From: Kamptonema formosum PCC 6407
GTDB lineage: Bacteria > Cyanobacteriota > Cyanobacteriia > Cyanobacteriales > Microcoleaceae
Direction of reading: 5' to 3'
Assembly (NCBI RefSeq): GCF_000332155.1
Contig: NZ_KB235904.1
Coordinates: 2,277,813-2,341,812, forward strand
Length of the DNA: 64,000 nucleotides
Below the pieces are notes generated by a model. That model made no database searches and was not told the DNA's origin. It saw only the letters and a program-made list of their open reading frames with translations. Both the position numbers and the translations under genes were made by a program. Position 1 is the first letter of the stretch, and every line of letters starts with the position of its first letter. Shown here in pieces: positions 43,817 through 52,407 of the stretch.

Positions 43817-45124
43817 ATGGACGTTAGTCGAGATAAAGCGCCAACTGCACAAGAGACATTCTTGCAGATGGCTCAAGCTGCTGGTTTGCGGGGGCGCATC
43901 CTGGTGACAATCGGCTTGCTGATTTTAGTGCGCTTGGGTGTCCACTTGCCAGTCCCCGGCATTGACCGCGTTGCTTTTGCCCAAAATGTTCAGAATAGCC
44001 CTTTAATTGGCTTTTTGGATCTTTTCTCTGGCGGCGGTCTGTCCGCTTTGGGGATTTTTGCTCTAGGGATTTTGCCCTATATTAATGCTTCCATTATCAT
44101 TCAATTGCTGACTGCGGCTCTCCCCAGTTTAGAGGAGTTGCAGAAGAATGAAGGGGAAGCAGGACGGCGTAAGATTTCTCAGATTACTCGCTATGTGGCA
44201 CTGGGTTGGGCGGTGCTTCAAAGTGTGGGGATTGCGATCTGGGTCAGCCCCTTTGCCCAGGAACCAGCGCCTTTATTCATTGCTCAAACTGCCTTAGCTT
44301 TAACGGCGGGGTCGATGTTTGTAATGTGGGTGTCGGAGTTGGTGACGGAACGGGGAATTGGTAATGGTGCGTCGCTGCTGATCTTTATCAACATTGTGGC
44401 AGTTTTGCCGCGTTCTTTGGGTCAAACTGTGGAGTTGGCTCAGAGCGGTAATAGCCAAATTGTCGGTCAAGTCATCGTTTTGTTGCTGGTTTTCTTGGTG
44501 ATGATTGTTGGGATTGTTTTCGTTCAGGAAGGAACGCGCCGCATCCCGATTATTTCTGCTCGCCGCCAAGTTGGTCGCAAGGTTTACCGAGAAAAAAGCA
44601 GCTATTTGCCACTGCGCTTGAATCAAGGCGGAGTGATGCCGATTATTTTTGCTTCGGCTGTTTTGATTTTGCCCGCTTCCTTGGGGCAGTTTACAAATAA
44701 TCCGATTTTGGTGCAGGTGGCTAATGCTTTGAATCCAAACGGGTCTATGCCTTGGCTCTATGCGCTGGTTTATTTGGTTTTGATCTTGTTCTTTAGCTAT
44801 TTCTACGCTTCGTTGATTGTCAACCCTGTAGATATGTCTCAGAACTTGAAGAAGATGGGTGCGAGTATTCCTGGTATTCGCCCTGGCCAAAAGACTAGCG
44901 AGTATGTGGAGCGGGTGTTGAATCGCCTGACTTTTTTGGGAGCGATTTTTCTAGGCTTGGTGGCGATCGTGCCTACGGCTGTGGAGAGTGCTACTAATGT
45001 TACGACTTTTAGAGGGTTGGGAGCGACTTCGCTGTTGATTCTGGTCGGGGTGGCGATCGATACGGCTAAACAAATTCAAACTTACGTCATATCCCAGCGA
45101 TATGAAGGAATGGTCAAGCAATAG
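43817..45124 (+). CDS. secY: protein translocase subunit SecY
   Basis: The 435-residue membrane protein has ten predicted helices and forms the Sec channel with SecE and SecG in the plasma and thylakoid membranes. Conserved segments include RLGVHLPVPGIDRVAFA near the plug, GGGLSALGIFALGILPYINA, and LVTERGIGNGASLLIFINIV. The cytosolic loop IPGIRPGQKTSEYVERVLNR is also present. adk starts 2 bp downstream. Confidence 0.97.
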   Translation: MDVSRDKAPTAQETFLQMAQAAGLRGRILVTIGLLILVRLGVHLPVPGIDRVAFAQNVQNSPLIGFLDLFSGGGLSALGIFALGILPYINASIIIQLLTAALPSLEELQKNEGEAGRRKISQITRYVALGWAVLQSVGIAIWVSPFAQEPAPLFIAQTALALTAGSMFVMWVSELVTERGIGNGASLLIFINIVAVLPRSLGQTVELAQSGNSQIVGQVIVLLLVFLVMIVGIVFVQEGTRRIPIISARRQVGRKVYREKSSYLPLRLNQGGVMPIIFASAVLILPASLGQFTNNPILVQVANALNPNGSMPWLYALVYLVLILFFSYFYASLIVNPVDMSQNLKKMGASIPGIRPGQKTSEYVERVLNRLTFLGAIFLGLVAIVPTAVESATNVTTFRGLGATSLLILVGVAIDTAKQIQTYVISQRYEGMVKQ

Positions 45125-45126
45125 CA

Positions 45127-45693
45127 ATGCAATTGATTTTCTTGGGGCCTCCAGGGGCCGGAAAGGGAACTCAGGCTCAGCTTTTAGCGGCTTTCTGGAA
45201 AATTCCCCATATTTCTACGGGTGAGATTTTACGGGCCTGTGTGGTAGCCAAAACTGATTTGGGTCTGAAGGCGCAAGCCTTTATGGATCGCGGGGAGTTG
45301 GTACCGGATCGGGTACTTATGGATATTGTGCGGGAACGCCTGAAGGAAGCAGATGCCAGTAATGGCTGGATTTTGGACGGTTTTCCTCGCACTGTAGCCC
45401 AGGCAACTTTTTTAGAGGAATTGTTGCAGGAGTGGGATCGGGGAGGCATACAGACGGTTAATTTGGATGTTCCCGATGAAATCTTGGTGGTTCGCTTGTT
45501 AGCAAGGGGTCGTAAAGATGACACTGAGGAGACGATCCGCCGCCGTTTGGAGGTTTACCGCGAACAAACTGCACCTTTGATTGGTTTTTATGGCGATCGC
45601 CACCAGTTAATTACTGTTGATGGCGATCGCTCTCTGGAGGCAGTCACCGCAGATATTCAACAATTGCTTGAGCCTGCTTCCCCTTCCCGCTAG
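45127..45693 (+). CDS. adk: adenylate kinase
   Basis: The 188-residue enzyme converts ATP + AMP to 2 ADP. The P-loop FLGPPGAGKGTQAQLL, the AMP-binding DGFPRTVAQA segment and RLLARGRKDDTEETIRRRLE are visible. The short LID (no zinc-binding insert) is the usual cyanobacterial/chloroplast form. It is coupled to secY (2-bp gap). Confidence 0.97.
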   Translation: MQLIFLGPPGAGKGTQAQLLAAFWKIPHISTGEILRACVVAKTDLGLKAQAFMDRGELVPDRVLMDIVRERLKEADASNGWILDGFPRTVAQATFLEELLQEWDRGGIQTVNLDVPDEILVVRLLARGRKDDTEETIRRRLEVYREQTAPLIGFYGDRHQLITVDGDRSLEAVTADIQQLLEPASPSR

Positions 45694-45903
45694 GTCTGCT
45701 ATTGCCTCTTGCTTTGAACCTCTTGGCGCTAACAACTTTTGCTAAGATATGTTAACTAGAAACCTTTTAGCTAGTTGGCTTTGTGTTAGGTCTGCCCGTT
45801 GCAGCTTTGAGGTAAGAATGCCAATTGTTGAACGGGTACTCAAGAGAACCCCAGGCTTGGCTCTCTATGAGTGAATTAGTTGTTGAGTTGAGGAAACTAC
45901 CAC

Positions 45904-46128
45904 TTGTCTAAGCAAGATTTAATTGAAATGGAAGGGACGGTGACAGAATCACTGCCCAATGCGATGTTCCGCGTTGACCTAGATAATGGGTTTAATGTTC
46001 TGGCTCACATTTCTGGCAAGATCCGCCGTAATTACATCAAAATCCTTCCAGGCGATCGCGTCAAGGTCGAGTTAACACCTTACGACTTGACAAAAGGGCG
46101 AATTACTTATCGCCTGCGGAAAAAGTAG
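45904..46128 (+). CDS. infA: translation initiation factor IF-1
   Basis: The 74-residue OB-fold protein begins [20 protein letters not shown] and ends [18 protein letters not shown]. The start is TTG 45904 (no ATG fits), with GAGG upstream; rare starts are common for infA in cyanobacteria. An 18-codon ORF with its own Shine-Dalgarno precedes it at 45817-45873. Confidence 0.96.
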
Positions 46129-46178
46129 CCTTAGATAAACTTTCTAAATACTAAATTCCAATTTAGTTAGATAGATTG

Positions 46179-46208
46179 TTGTAAATTCACCCAAGTTAAT
46201 GCTATAAT
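46179..46208 (+). promoter_or_regulatory. promoter candidate upstream of rpmJ-rpsM-rpsK-rpoA
   Basis: TTGTAA at 46179-46184 and a perfect TATAAT at 46203-46208 are 18 bp apart. The rpmJ ATG follows 30 bp after the -10. It could start an alpha-operon transcript. Confidence 0.5.
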
Positions 46209-46237
46209 GCTACGTTTGTAGTGTTGCCCAGAAAGGC

Positions 46238-46351
46238 ATGAAAGTTCGAGCATCTGTTAAGAAGATTTGTGAAAAGTGTCGCGTCATCCGCCGTCGCGGT
46301 CGAGTGATGGTGATATGTACTAACCCGAAACATAAGCAACGCCAGGGTTAG
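46238..46351 (+). CDS. rpmJ: 50S ribosomal protein L36
   Basis: The 37-residue protein [20 protein letters not shown] followed by [17 protein letters not shown] is a complete L36 of the zinc-binding (C+) type, with C11, C14, C27 and H32 as ligands. AAAGG lies just upstream of the ATG. It is easily missed because of its size. Confidence 0.97.
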   Translation: MKVRASVKKICEKCRVIRRRGRVMVICTNPKHKQRQG

Positions 46352-46437
46352 GGGGTTTATTATCCCAGGCATCGGAGCAATCTGCTGCCTGATTCAACAA
46401 CATTGTAGCTAATTAGCATTCAGTAGGGAGTAAAAGC

Positions 46438-46821
46438 GTGGCACGGATTGCCGGGGTAGACCTTCCACGCGATAAGCGCGTAGAGATTGGTCTGACATAC
46501 ATTTATGGAATTGGACTAACCAGATCCCATGAGATTCTAAGCGCCACAGGCGTAAATCCTGACACTCGCGTTAAGGATTTAAGCGACGCTGACGTGACAG
46601 CTCTGCGGGGAGAGGTAGAAACCAACTATCAAGTCGAAGGGGATCTCCGGCGCTTGGAGTCTATGAACATCAAGCGCTTGATGGACATCGGGACTTACCG
46701 GGGTAGACGGCATCGCTTGGGCTTGCCCGTGCGGGGTCAGCGTACCCGAACCAATGCCCGGACTCGCCGGGGCGTTCGCCGCACTGTTGCAGGCAAGAAA
46801 AAGGCACCTTCCAAGAAGTAA
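46438..46821 (+). CDS. rpsM: 30S ribosomal protein S13
   Basis: The 127-residue protein starts at GTG 46438: [20 protein letters not shown], then [20 protein letters not shown] and [15 protein letters not shown]. It sits in the 30S head and contacts S19 and P-site tRNA. AGGGAG precedes the GTG. Confidence 0.97.
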   Translation: MARIAGVDLPRDKRVEIGLTYIYGIGLTRSHEILSATGVNPDTRVKDLSDADVTALRGEVETNYQVEGDLRRLESMNIKRLMDIGTYRGRRHRLGLPVRGQRTRTNARTRRGVRRTVAGKKKAPSKK

Positions 46822-46902
46822 CCTTTTTTTCCATCTATTTTCCGTGCAGGCTGGCACAAAGCCAGCAGGCAGTCAACTTCAAATGCCGTTAAAGAGACTC
46901 AT

Positions 46903-47298
46903 ATGGCGAGACAAACAACCAAAAAAGCTGGAGCCAAAAAGCAAAAAAGGAATGTACCCAACGGCCAAGCCTTTATCCAGTCTACCTTTAACAATACAAT
47001 TGTCACGATCACCGACCTCAACGGCGAAGTGATTTCTTGGGCTTCAGCGGGTTCGAGCGGCTTTAAAGGAGCCAAGAAGGGTACTCCCTTCGCAGCTCAA
47101 ACCGCAGCCGAAAGTGCGGCCCGCCGCGCTAACGACCAAGGTATGCGCCAAGTTGAAGTCATGGTTAGCGGGCCGGGAGCAGGTCGCGAAACAGCAATTC
47201 GGGCCCTCCAGGGTGCGGGTCTGGAAATCACCCTGATTCGAGATGTTACCCCCATTCCTCACAATGGCTGCCGCCCTCCCAAACGGCGACGAGTCTAA
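46903..47298 (+). CDS. rpsK: 30S ribosomal protein S11
   Basis: The 131-residue S11 contains [40 protein letters not shown] and the C-terminal [18 protein letters not shown]. rpsD is not in this cluster, as expected for cyanobacteria. Confidence 0.97.
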   Translation: MARQTTKKAGAKKQKRNVPNGQAFIQSTFNNTIVTITDLNGEVISWASAGSSGFKGAKKGTPFAAQTAAESAARRANDQGMRQVEVMVSGPGAGRETAIRALQGAGLEITLIRDVTPIPHNGCRPPKRRRV

Positions 47299-47312
47299 TT
47301 AATTAAAAATGT

Positions 47313-47369
47313 AAAATTAAAAATTAAAAATCAACGCAATTAAATTTGGCATTTTTAATTTTTAATTTT
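47313..47369. repeat. AT-rich hairpin of heptamer units (rpsK-rpoA)
   Basis: A perfect 19-bp inverted repeat (arms with AATTAAAAATTAAAAAT and ATTTTTAATTTTTAATT) flanks a 19-nt loop. Each arm consists of AAAATTA/TTTTTAA heptamers, so opposite-facing arrays can fold. It might slow or end transcription before rpoA. Confidence 0.75.
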
Positions 47370-47409
47370 TAATTCACTGTGGGGTTCAATGGAAAAGGGA
47401 GGTCACTCC

Positions 47410-48351
47410 GTGGCGCAATTTCAGATTGAGTGTATAGAGTCCAACACTGATAAAGACCGTAGTCAGTACGGAAAATTTATCCTTGAACCGCTAGACCGGG
47501 GTCAAGGAACGACTGTTGGAAATGCGCTTAGGCGCGTGATGCTGTCCAACCTCGAAGGAACGGCTGTAACTTCAGTCCGCATTGCCGGAGTCAATCACGA
47601 GTTTGCCACAATTGAGGGGGTACGGGAGGATGTTCTAGAGATCCTGCTCAACATGAAGGAGGTTGTCCTTAAAAGTCATTCTTCCCAACCGCAAATTGGC
47701 AGACTGCGAGTAGAAGGGCCTGCAACAGTCACCGCAGACCGCTTTGATGTACCCTCTGAGGTTGACGTGATCGATCGCAGCCAGTACATTGCCACTCTCT
47801 CCCCAGGATCGACGCTGGAAATGGAATTCCGCATAGAAAGAGGGGTAGGGTATCGGGCAGTAGATCGGAGCCGTGACGATGGGGGAGCTCTAGATTTTCT
47901 CGCCATTGATGCGATTTTTATGCCGGTTCGCAAAGTCAACTACAGCGTTGAGGATGCCCGCGTAGGCGGCTCTACAGAGAAAGACCGGCTGATCATGGAA
48001 ATCTGGACTAATGGCAGTTTGACACCTCAAGAGGCTCTCAGTCAAGCGGCTAGCATCTTGGTCGATCTGTTCTCTCCCCTGAAAGACATCACTTTAGAGT
48101 CACTCAGAAGTGATGTGGGTTCAGATGCAGATCCCACCAGTCAGATTCCTATTGAAGAGTTACAGTTGTCAGTCCGAGCTTACAACTGTCTAAAGCGGGC
48201 GCAAATCAATTCAGTCGCAGATTTGTTGGACTATACCCAAGAAGACTTGTTAGAAATCAAGAACTTCGGTCAGAAGTCCGCAGAAGAAGTGATAGAAGCT
48301 TTGCAGAAACGCTTGGGCATTACCTTGCCCCAGGAAAAGGCTAAAACTTAA
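47410..48351 (+). CDS. rpoA: DNA-directed RNA polymerase subunit alpha
   Basis: From GTG 47410, which has GGGAGG 7 nt upstream, the protein is 313 residues and begins AQFQIECIESNTDKDRSQYG, the standard cyanobacterial start; the ATG at 47389 would add MEKGGHS. The N-terminal dimerisation domain (GNALRRVMLSNLEGTAVTSV) is joined to the C-terminal domain (ELQLSVRAYNCLKRAQINSV, LLEIKNFGQKSAEEVIEAL), which binds UP elements and activators such as NtcA. Confidence 0.97.
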   Translation: MAQFQIECIESNTDKDRSQYGKFILEPLDRGQGTTVGNALRRVMLSNLEGTAVTSVRIAGVNHEFATIEGVREDVLEILLNMKEVVLKSHSSQPQIGRLRVEGPATVTADRFDVPSEVDVIDRSQYIATLSPGSTLEMEFRIERGVGYRAVDRSRDDGGALDFLAIDAIFMPVRKVNYSVEDARVGGSTEKDRLIMEIWTNGSLTPQEALSQAASILVDLFSPLKDITLESLRSDVGSDADPTSQIPIEELQLSVRAYNCLKRAQINSVADLLDYTQEDLLEIKNFGQKSAEEVIEALQKRLGITLPQEKAKT

Positions 48352-48357
48352 AGCAGA

Positions 48358-48430
48358 GTTAACGGTTAACGGTTAACAGTTAACGGTTAACTGTTAACCA
48401 ATTACCAATTACCAATTACCAATTACCAAT
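48358..48430. repeat. GTTAACG/A and CAATTAC heptamer array (rpoA-rplQ)
   Basis: About six GTTAACN units followed by about four CAATTAC units reach to 4 bp before the rplQ start. Confidence 0.8.
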
Positions 48431-48434
48431 TGAT

Positions 48435-48785
48435 ATGCGTCACCGTTGTCGTGTTCCCCAACTTAGTAAACCTGCTGACCAGCGCAAGGCACTGCTGCGA
48501 TCGCTGACAACAGAATTAATCCGTCATGGTAAAATCACCACCACCCTCACCCGCGCCAAAGCTGTGCGACCAGAAGTGGATCGGATGATTACCCTGGCAA
48601 AAGATGGCTCCCTGGCAGCTCGTCGGCGGGCAATGGGCTATATCTATGACAAACAGCTAGTACACGCACTGTTTGAACAAGCTCAAGAACGCTATGGCAA
48701 TCGTAACGGTGGATATACCCGCGTCCTGCGGACTGTCCCCCGAACTGGAGATCATGCAGAAATGGCCATTATTGAACTGGTCTAA
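48435..48785 (+). CDS. rplQ: 50S ribosomal protein L17
   Basis: The 116-residue L17 begins [20 protein letters not shown] and ends [20 protein letters not shown] + IIELV. It follows rpoA and precedes the truA remnant, the usual cyanobacterial order. Confidence 0.97.
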   Translation: MRHRCRVPQLSKPADQRKALLRSLTTELIRHGKITTTLTRAKAVRPEVDRMITLAKDGSLAARRRAMGYIYDKQLVHALFEQAQERYGNRNGGYTRVLRTVPRTGDHAEMAIIELV

Positions 48786-48816
48786 TGCGGTGAAAATAAT
48801 TAAAAGTTAAAGAAAC

Positions 48817-48870
48817 AAAATTAAAAATGACTAAATTTAATTTTTAATTTTTAATTGTTAATTTTTAATT
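48817..48870. repeat. AT-rich TTTTTAA heptamer array/hairpin (rplQ-truA)
   Basis: AAAATTAAAAAT at 48817-48828 can pair with ATTTTTAATTTT at 48840-48851; further TTTTTAA units follow. The unit is the same as in the rpsK-rpoA spacer. Confidence 0.7.
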
Positions 48871-48873
48871 ATT

Positions 48874-49345
48874 ATGCAGCGTATTGCTTTGGTCATCCAA
48901 TATATCGGCACAGACTTGCACGGTTGGCAGCGGCAGCCGCATCAGCGTACAGTACAAGAAGAGATCGAAACAACTATCTCAACGTCCCTTGATTGGGCGC
49001 TTTCACTTGGCAGCTTTTCACCGCGCCGGGTCGTCACGCCCTCATTCTTGGGTAGACGTGCAAGTAGCAGAATGTCAGCGATTTGGGCCGTTCATTCACA
49101 TCGAGGTTCAGGCAAGTGGGTTTCTGTACGGGATGATGCGGCTGCTAGTGGGGCTGCTGGTGCAGGTGGGTAGAGGAGAGCGATCGCTTGAGAATTTTAA
49201 AGATATCTGGGTTCAAGAACGCCGAGAAATGGTAAAATATTCTGCCCCTGCTCATGGTTTATGCCTGCTGCGGGTTGGCTATCCAGAATTACCATTTCCC
49301 CCTCACATCTGGTACGACACCCAACCTAAATTTGTCTTTGGTTAA
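48874..49345 (+). pseudogene. truA: tRNA pseudouridine synthase A, internally deleted and frameshifted
   Basis: The first 36 codons match the TruA N-terminus (QRIALVIQYIGTDLHGWQRQ, PHQRTVQEEIETTIS). In another frame from about 48985 the sequence continues as the TruA C-terminus: PLIGRFHLAAFHRAGSS, then VQASGFLYGMMRLLVGLLVQ and a DTQPKFVFG end. About 120 codons between them, including the GRTD segment with the catalytic aspartate, are missing and the join shifts the frame. The remnant holds about 156 codons against about 275 normally. Flanking genes are intact. It cannot make active TruA; an assembly error is possible but the join looks like a simple deletion. Confidence 0.9.
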
Positions 49346-49459
49346 CTGTTAACTGTTAACTGTTAGTTGTTTCACCAATTAGCAATTAGCAATTAGCAAT
49401 TAGCAATTAGCAATTAGCAATTAACCACTAACAACTAACAACTAACAACTAACAATTAC
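49343..49459. repeat. TTAACTG, AATTAGC and ACTAACA heptamer array (truA-rplM)
   Basis: The array begins at the truA stop with TTAACTG units, then about seven AATTAGC units and about four ACTAACA units. Confidence 0.85.
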
Positions 49460-49461
49460 CG

Positions 49462-49917
49462 ATGAACACAACTTATGTCCCTCCTGTAAATACCCTAGAA
49501 CATAACTGGTATGTCGTGGATGCGACAGATCAGCGTCTAGGTCGTCTTGCTAGTGAAATTGCCACGCGCCTCCGGGGAAAAAATAAGCCTACTTTTACTC
49601 CCCACATGGATACGGGTGATTTCATTATTGTGATCAATGCCGAAAAGGTAGCTGTTACTGGCAAAAAACGCAGCCAGAAAATCTACCGCCGCCATTCTGG
49701 TAGACCAGGTGGTATGAAAACGGAAACCTTTGCTAAATTGCAAGTCCGTTTACCCCAAAGAATTGTTGAAGAAGCTGTGCGTGGGATGCTACCCCATAAT
49801 TCCTTGGGAAGACAGCTATTTACTAAGCTGAAAGTATATGCGGGCCCTGACCATCCCCACGCCGCTCAAAAACCCGAACAGTTAATTATTAATACGATTC
49901 CGGGAGGAAATGATTAA
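49462..49917 (+). CDS. rplM: 50S ribosomal protein L13
   Basis: The 151-residue L13 has [37 protein letters not shown] and [20 protein letters not shown]. Its stop TAA overlaps the rpsI ATG by one base, so translation is coupled. Confidence 0.97.
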   Translation: MNTTYVPPVNTLEHNWYVVDATDQRLGRLASEIATRLRGKNKPTFTPHMDTGDFIIVINAEKVAVTGKKRSQKIYRRHSGRPGGMKTETFAKLQVRLPQRIVEEAVRGMLPHNSLGRQLFTKLKVYAGPDHPHAAQKPEQLIINTIPGGND

Positions 49918-50330
49918 TGCAAGTTGTAGATACATCAGGTCGCGCTATGTACTGGGGTACAGGCCGCCGCAAATCTTCGATCGCACGGGTACGTTTAGTA
50001 CCTGGTACTGGCGAATTAACCATCAACGGTAAAAAGGGCGATCTTTATCTGCAATTTAATGCAGGTTATTTGGCTCTAGCTAAGGCTCCTCTGGAAACTT
50101 TGGGCCTAGAAAATGAGTACGATATTTTAGTGAAAGCTGAGGGCGGTGGGTTGACTGGCCAGGCTGACTCTATCCGCTTAGGCGTTGCTAGAGCTTTGTG
50201 TCAATTAGACCCAGAAAACCGCAAGCCTTTGAAGAGTGAGGGTTACTTGACTCGCGATCCCCGCGCTAAAGAACGGAAGAAGTACGGTTTGCGGAAAGCT
50301 CGTAAGGCTCCTCAATACTCGAAACGGTAG
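49917..50330 (+). CDS. rpsI: 30S ribosomal protein S9
   Basis: The 137-residue S9 contains [20 protein letters not shown] and ends [15 protein letters not shown], whose C-terminal arginine contacts P-site tRNA. It begins in the rplM stop (TAATG). Confidence 0.97.
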   Translation: MQVVDTSGRAMYWGTGRRKSSIARVRLVPGTGELTINGKKGDLYLQFNAGYLALAKAPLETLGLENEYDILVKAEGGGLTGQADSIRLGVARALCQLDPENRKPLKSEGYLTRDPRAKERKKYGLRKARKAPQYSKR

Positions 50331-50335
50331 GCGCG

Positions 50336-50383
50336 AAGGAAGAAGGAAGAAGGAAGAAGGAAGAAGGAAGAGGGAAGAAGAAA
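50336..50383. repeat. GGAAGAA heptamer array (rpsI-rpmE)
   Basis: About six to seven tandem GGAAGAA units with one GGAAGAG variant follow the rpsI stop. The same unit occurs inside narB. Confidence 0.85.
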
Positions 50384-50477
50384 ATCTCCCCAGCTCCCCT
50401 GCTCCTCCCCTTCCCACTCCCCCGCTCCATAGGTCAGCTAAAATAGTAGTAGATTTGCAAGACTAGAGAGTAAAAAA

Positions 50478-50798
50478 ATGGCAAAGGATGGTATTCATCC
50501 CAAGTGGTATCCCGAAGCAAAGGTTTACTGCAACGGGGAAATGGTGATGACGGTTGGCTCGACTAAGCCAGAACTGAATGTTGATGTCTGGTCTGGCAAT
50601 CATCCCTATTACACTGGGACTCAGAAGATTATTGACACGGAAGGACGAGTTGAGCGGTTCTTACGGAAGTACGGGATGATGGATGGCGGTCAAATGCCCC
50701 CACCAGTCGATCCTCAAGCGAGTGGCCCCGTTGTAGAGGCTCCCAAAACAGAGACAACCCCTGCTAAGGGTGGTAAGGGCGGCAAAAAGAAGAAGTAG
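50478..50798 (+). CDS. rpmE: 50S ribosomal protein L31
   Basis: The 106-residue protein begins AKDGIHPKWYPEAKVYCNGE and contains LNVDVWSGNHPYYTGTQKII. It has only one of the zinc-ligand cysteines of C+ L31 (VYCNG), with the CSxCHP part replaced by WSGNHP, so it should not bind zinc. A C-terminal Pro/Lys/Gly-rich tail (PAKGGKGGKKKK) makes it longer than the usual 70-80 residues. Confidence 0.94.
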   Translation: MAKDGIHPKWYPEAKVYCNGEMVMTVGSTKPELNVDVWSGNHPYYTGTQKIIDTEGRVERFLRKYGMMDGGQMPPPVDPQASGPVVEAPKTETTPAKGGKGGKKKK

Positions 50799-51123
50799 CT
50801 ATTGTCATTTGTCCGCAGTCTGTTGAGGGTGGTTTTTTCTACCAACAACTTACATCTGTGGGATTGGGAAGGGCGGATTTTGGATTTTAGATTGACGGGT
50901 TGGTGGGCGAGTTAAGAAGTCTGCGTGGGCGAAGCTAATGGTAAGTATCGCGACTATTTAATCTAAATCCAAAATCTCAAGTTCTCGATCGAAAATCGGC
51001 ACAAAATGACACGGGTTTTCTAGCCTGTGTTGAAAAATAACACAGGCTTTTTGGTCTGTGGTGTTAATGAAGCAGGCTTAAAAGCCTGTGCTGCCAACTA
51101 ACAAAGGACAAAGGACAAGTACA
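50799..51123. other. 325-bp rpmE-prfA spacer
   Basis: No gene is recognised. It holds the rho-independent-like terminator at 51023-51052 and a further copy of its stem motif (GCAGGCTTAAAAGCCTGTGC) at about 51072-51091. A GGACAAA repeat lies just before prfA. Confidence 0.5.
51023..51052 (+). terminator. rho-independent-type terminator after rpmE
   Basis: GCCTGTGTT (51023-51031) pairs perfectly with AACACAGGC (51039-51047) around a 7-nt loop and is followed by TTTTT. It would end the long ribosomal transcript before prfA. Confidence 0.6.
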
Positions 51124-52221
51124 ATGGCTGAATCTTATTTGCTGGATAAATTGAAGTCCGTTGAGCAAACTTTTAATGAGTTGACTCGGCGGATGGCAGA
51201 TCCTGATGTCGCGAAAGATCCGAATGAGTTTCAACGGGTAGCTAAGGCTCGATCTTCTTTGGAGGAAGTGGTTAATACTTTTGAGCTTTGGAAGGAAACT
51301 CAGGAGAATTTAGCTGGTGCTAAACAGATTTTAAAGGAATCGGCGAGCGATCCTGAGATGCAGGAGATGGCATCTTTGGAGGTGGGTGAACTTGAGGATA
51401 AGTCGGATTATCTAGAAAGTCGCTTGAAGGTTTTGTTGCTGCCACGAGATCCGAATGATGATAAGAATATCATGCTAGAAATTCGGGCGGGTACTGGCGG
51501 GGATGAGGCGAGTATTTGGGCTGCTGATTTAGTGCGGATGTATTCTCGCTATGCTCAGAGTCAAAATTGGCAAGTGAAAATGCTGAGCGAGTCGGTGGGA
51601 GAGAGTCGGGGTTTTAAAGAGGCGATTCTGGAAATTCAAGGCGACAGTGTTTATAGTAAGTTGAAGTTTGAGGCAGGAGTGCATCGGGTGCAGCGGGTGC
51701 CGGTGACGGAGGCGGGTGGCCGGGTGCATACTTCGACGGCGACGGTGGCGGTGATGCCGGAGGTGGATGATGTGGAGATTCATATCGATCCGAAGGATAT
51801 TGAAATGAGTACGGCTCGCTCTGGTGGGGCTGGCGGTCAAAATGTGAATAAGGTGGAGACTGCTGCTGATTTGTTCCACAAGCCGACGGGGATTCGGATT
51901 TTTTGTACTGAGGAGCGGAGTCAGTTGCAGAATAAGGAGCGGGCGATGCAGATTCTGCGGGCTAAGCTTTATGAGATGAAGTTGCGAGAGCAGCAGGATG
52001 AGGTGACTTCGATGCGGCGATCGCAGGTTGGTACTGGTTCGCGATCGGAGAAGATTCGGACTTATAACTATAAGGATAATCGGGCTACGGATCACCGGTT
52101 GGGTGAGAATTTCTCTCTGAATACGATTTTGGAGGGGGATATTGATGATGTGATTCAGGCTTGTATTTCTCTGGATCAGCAAGAACGTTTGGCGGAATTA
52201 GCTGCTTCGACTTCTAATTAA
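51124..52221 (+). CDS. prfA: peptide chain release factor 1
   Basis: From ATG 51124 ([20 protein letters not shown]) the protein is 365 residues; a 12-codon upstream extension is repeat-derived. It releases peptides at UAA/UAG codons. The GGQ catalytic motif is in [15 protein letters not shown] near residue 240, and the stop-codon recognition region lies just before it. The prfA position after rpmE is conserved in cyanobacteria. Confidence 0.96.
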   Translation: MAESYLLDKLKSVEQTFNELTRRMADPDVAKDPNEFQRVAKARSSLEEVVNTFELWKETQENLAGAKQILKESASDPEMQEMASLEVGELEDKSDYLESRLKVLLLPRDPNDDKNIMLEIRAGTGGDEASIWAADLVRMYSRYAQSQNWQVKMLSESVGESRGFKEAILEIQGDSVYSKLKFEAGVHRVQRVPVTEAGGRVHTSTATVAVMPEVDDVEIHIDPKDIEMSTARSGGAGGQNVNKVETAADLFHKPTGIRIFCTEERSQLQNKERAMQILRAKLYEMKLREQQDEVTSMRRSQVGTGSRSEKIRTYNYKDNRATDHRLGENFSLNTILEGDIDDVIQACISLDQQERLAELAASTSN

Positions 52222-52356
52222 TGCTCTAATTAATCGATTGATGGGGAACTAGGCGCAAGCTAGGCTGAGTTGGAGATCAAATCCGGTAGCATCGGAATTA
52301 ATATTACCCACAGTCAGGACACGGCAGTGCTCAAGGCGTGTCAACAACCGCTGAAA

Positions 52357-52381
52357 CCCGCCAGGGACTTAAGTCCCTGTC
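52357..52381. repeat. left 25-bp inverted repeat of the IS110 target palindrome
   Basis: A 25-bp sequence with the self-complementary core GGGACTTAAGTCCC is exactly repeated in inverse orientation near 54117-54141. The two copies enclose the IS110-family insertion and are best read as parts of the pre-existing palindromic target element. Confidence 0.75.
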
Positions 52382-52407
52382 TAATAGTTAAAGTCCTCCT
52401 CAGAAAC

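Noticed and set aside
51529-52182. 217-codon minus-strand open frame inside prfA
   Set aside because: The product is a biased His/Arg/Leu/Ile sequence, the mirror of prfA codon use.
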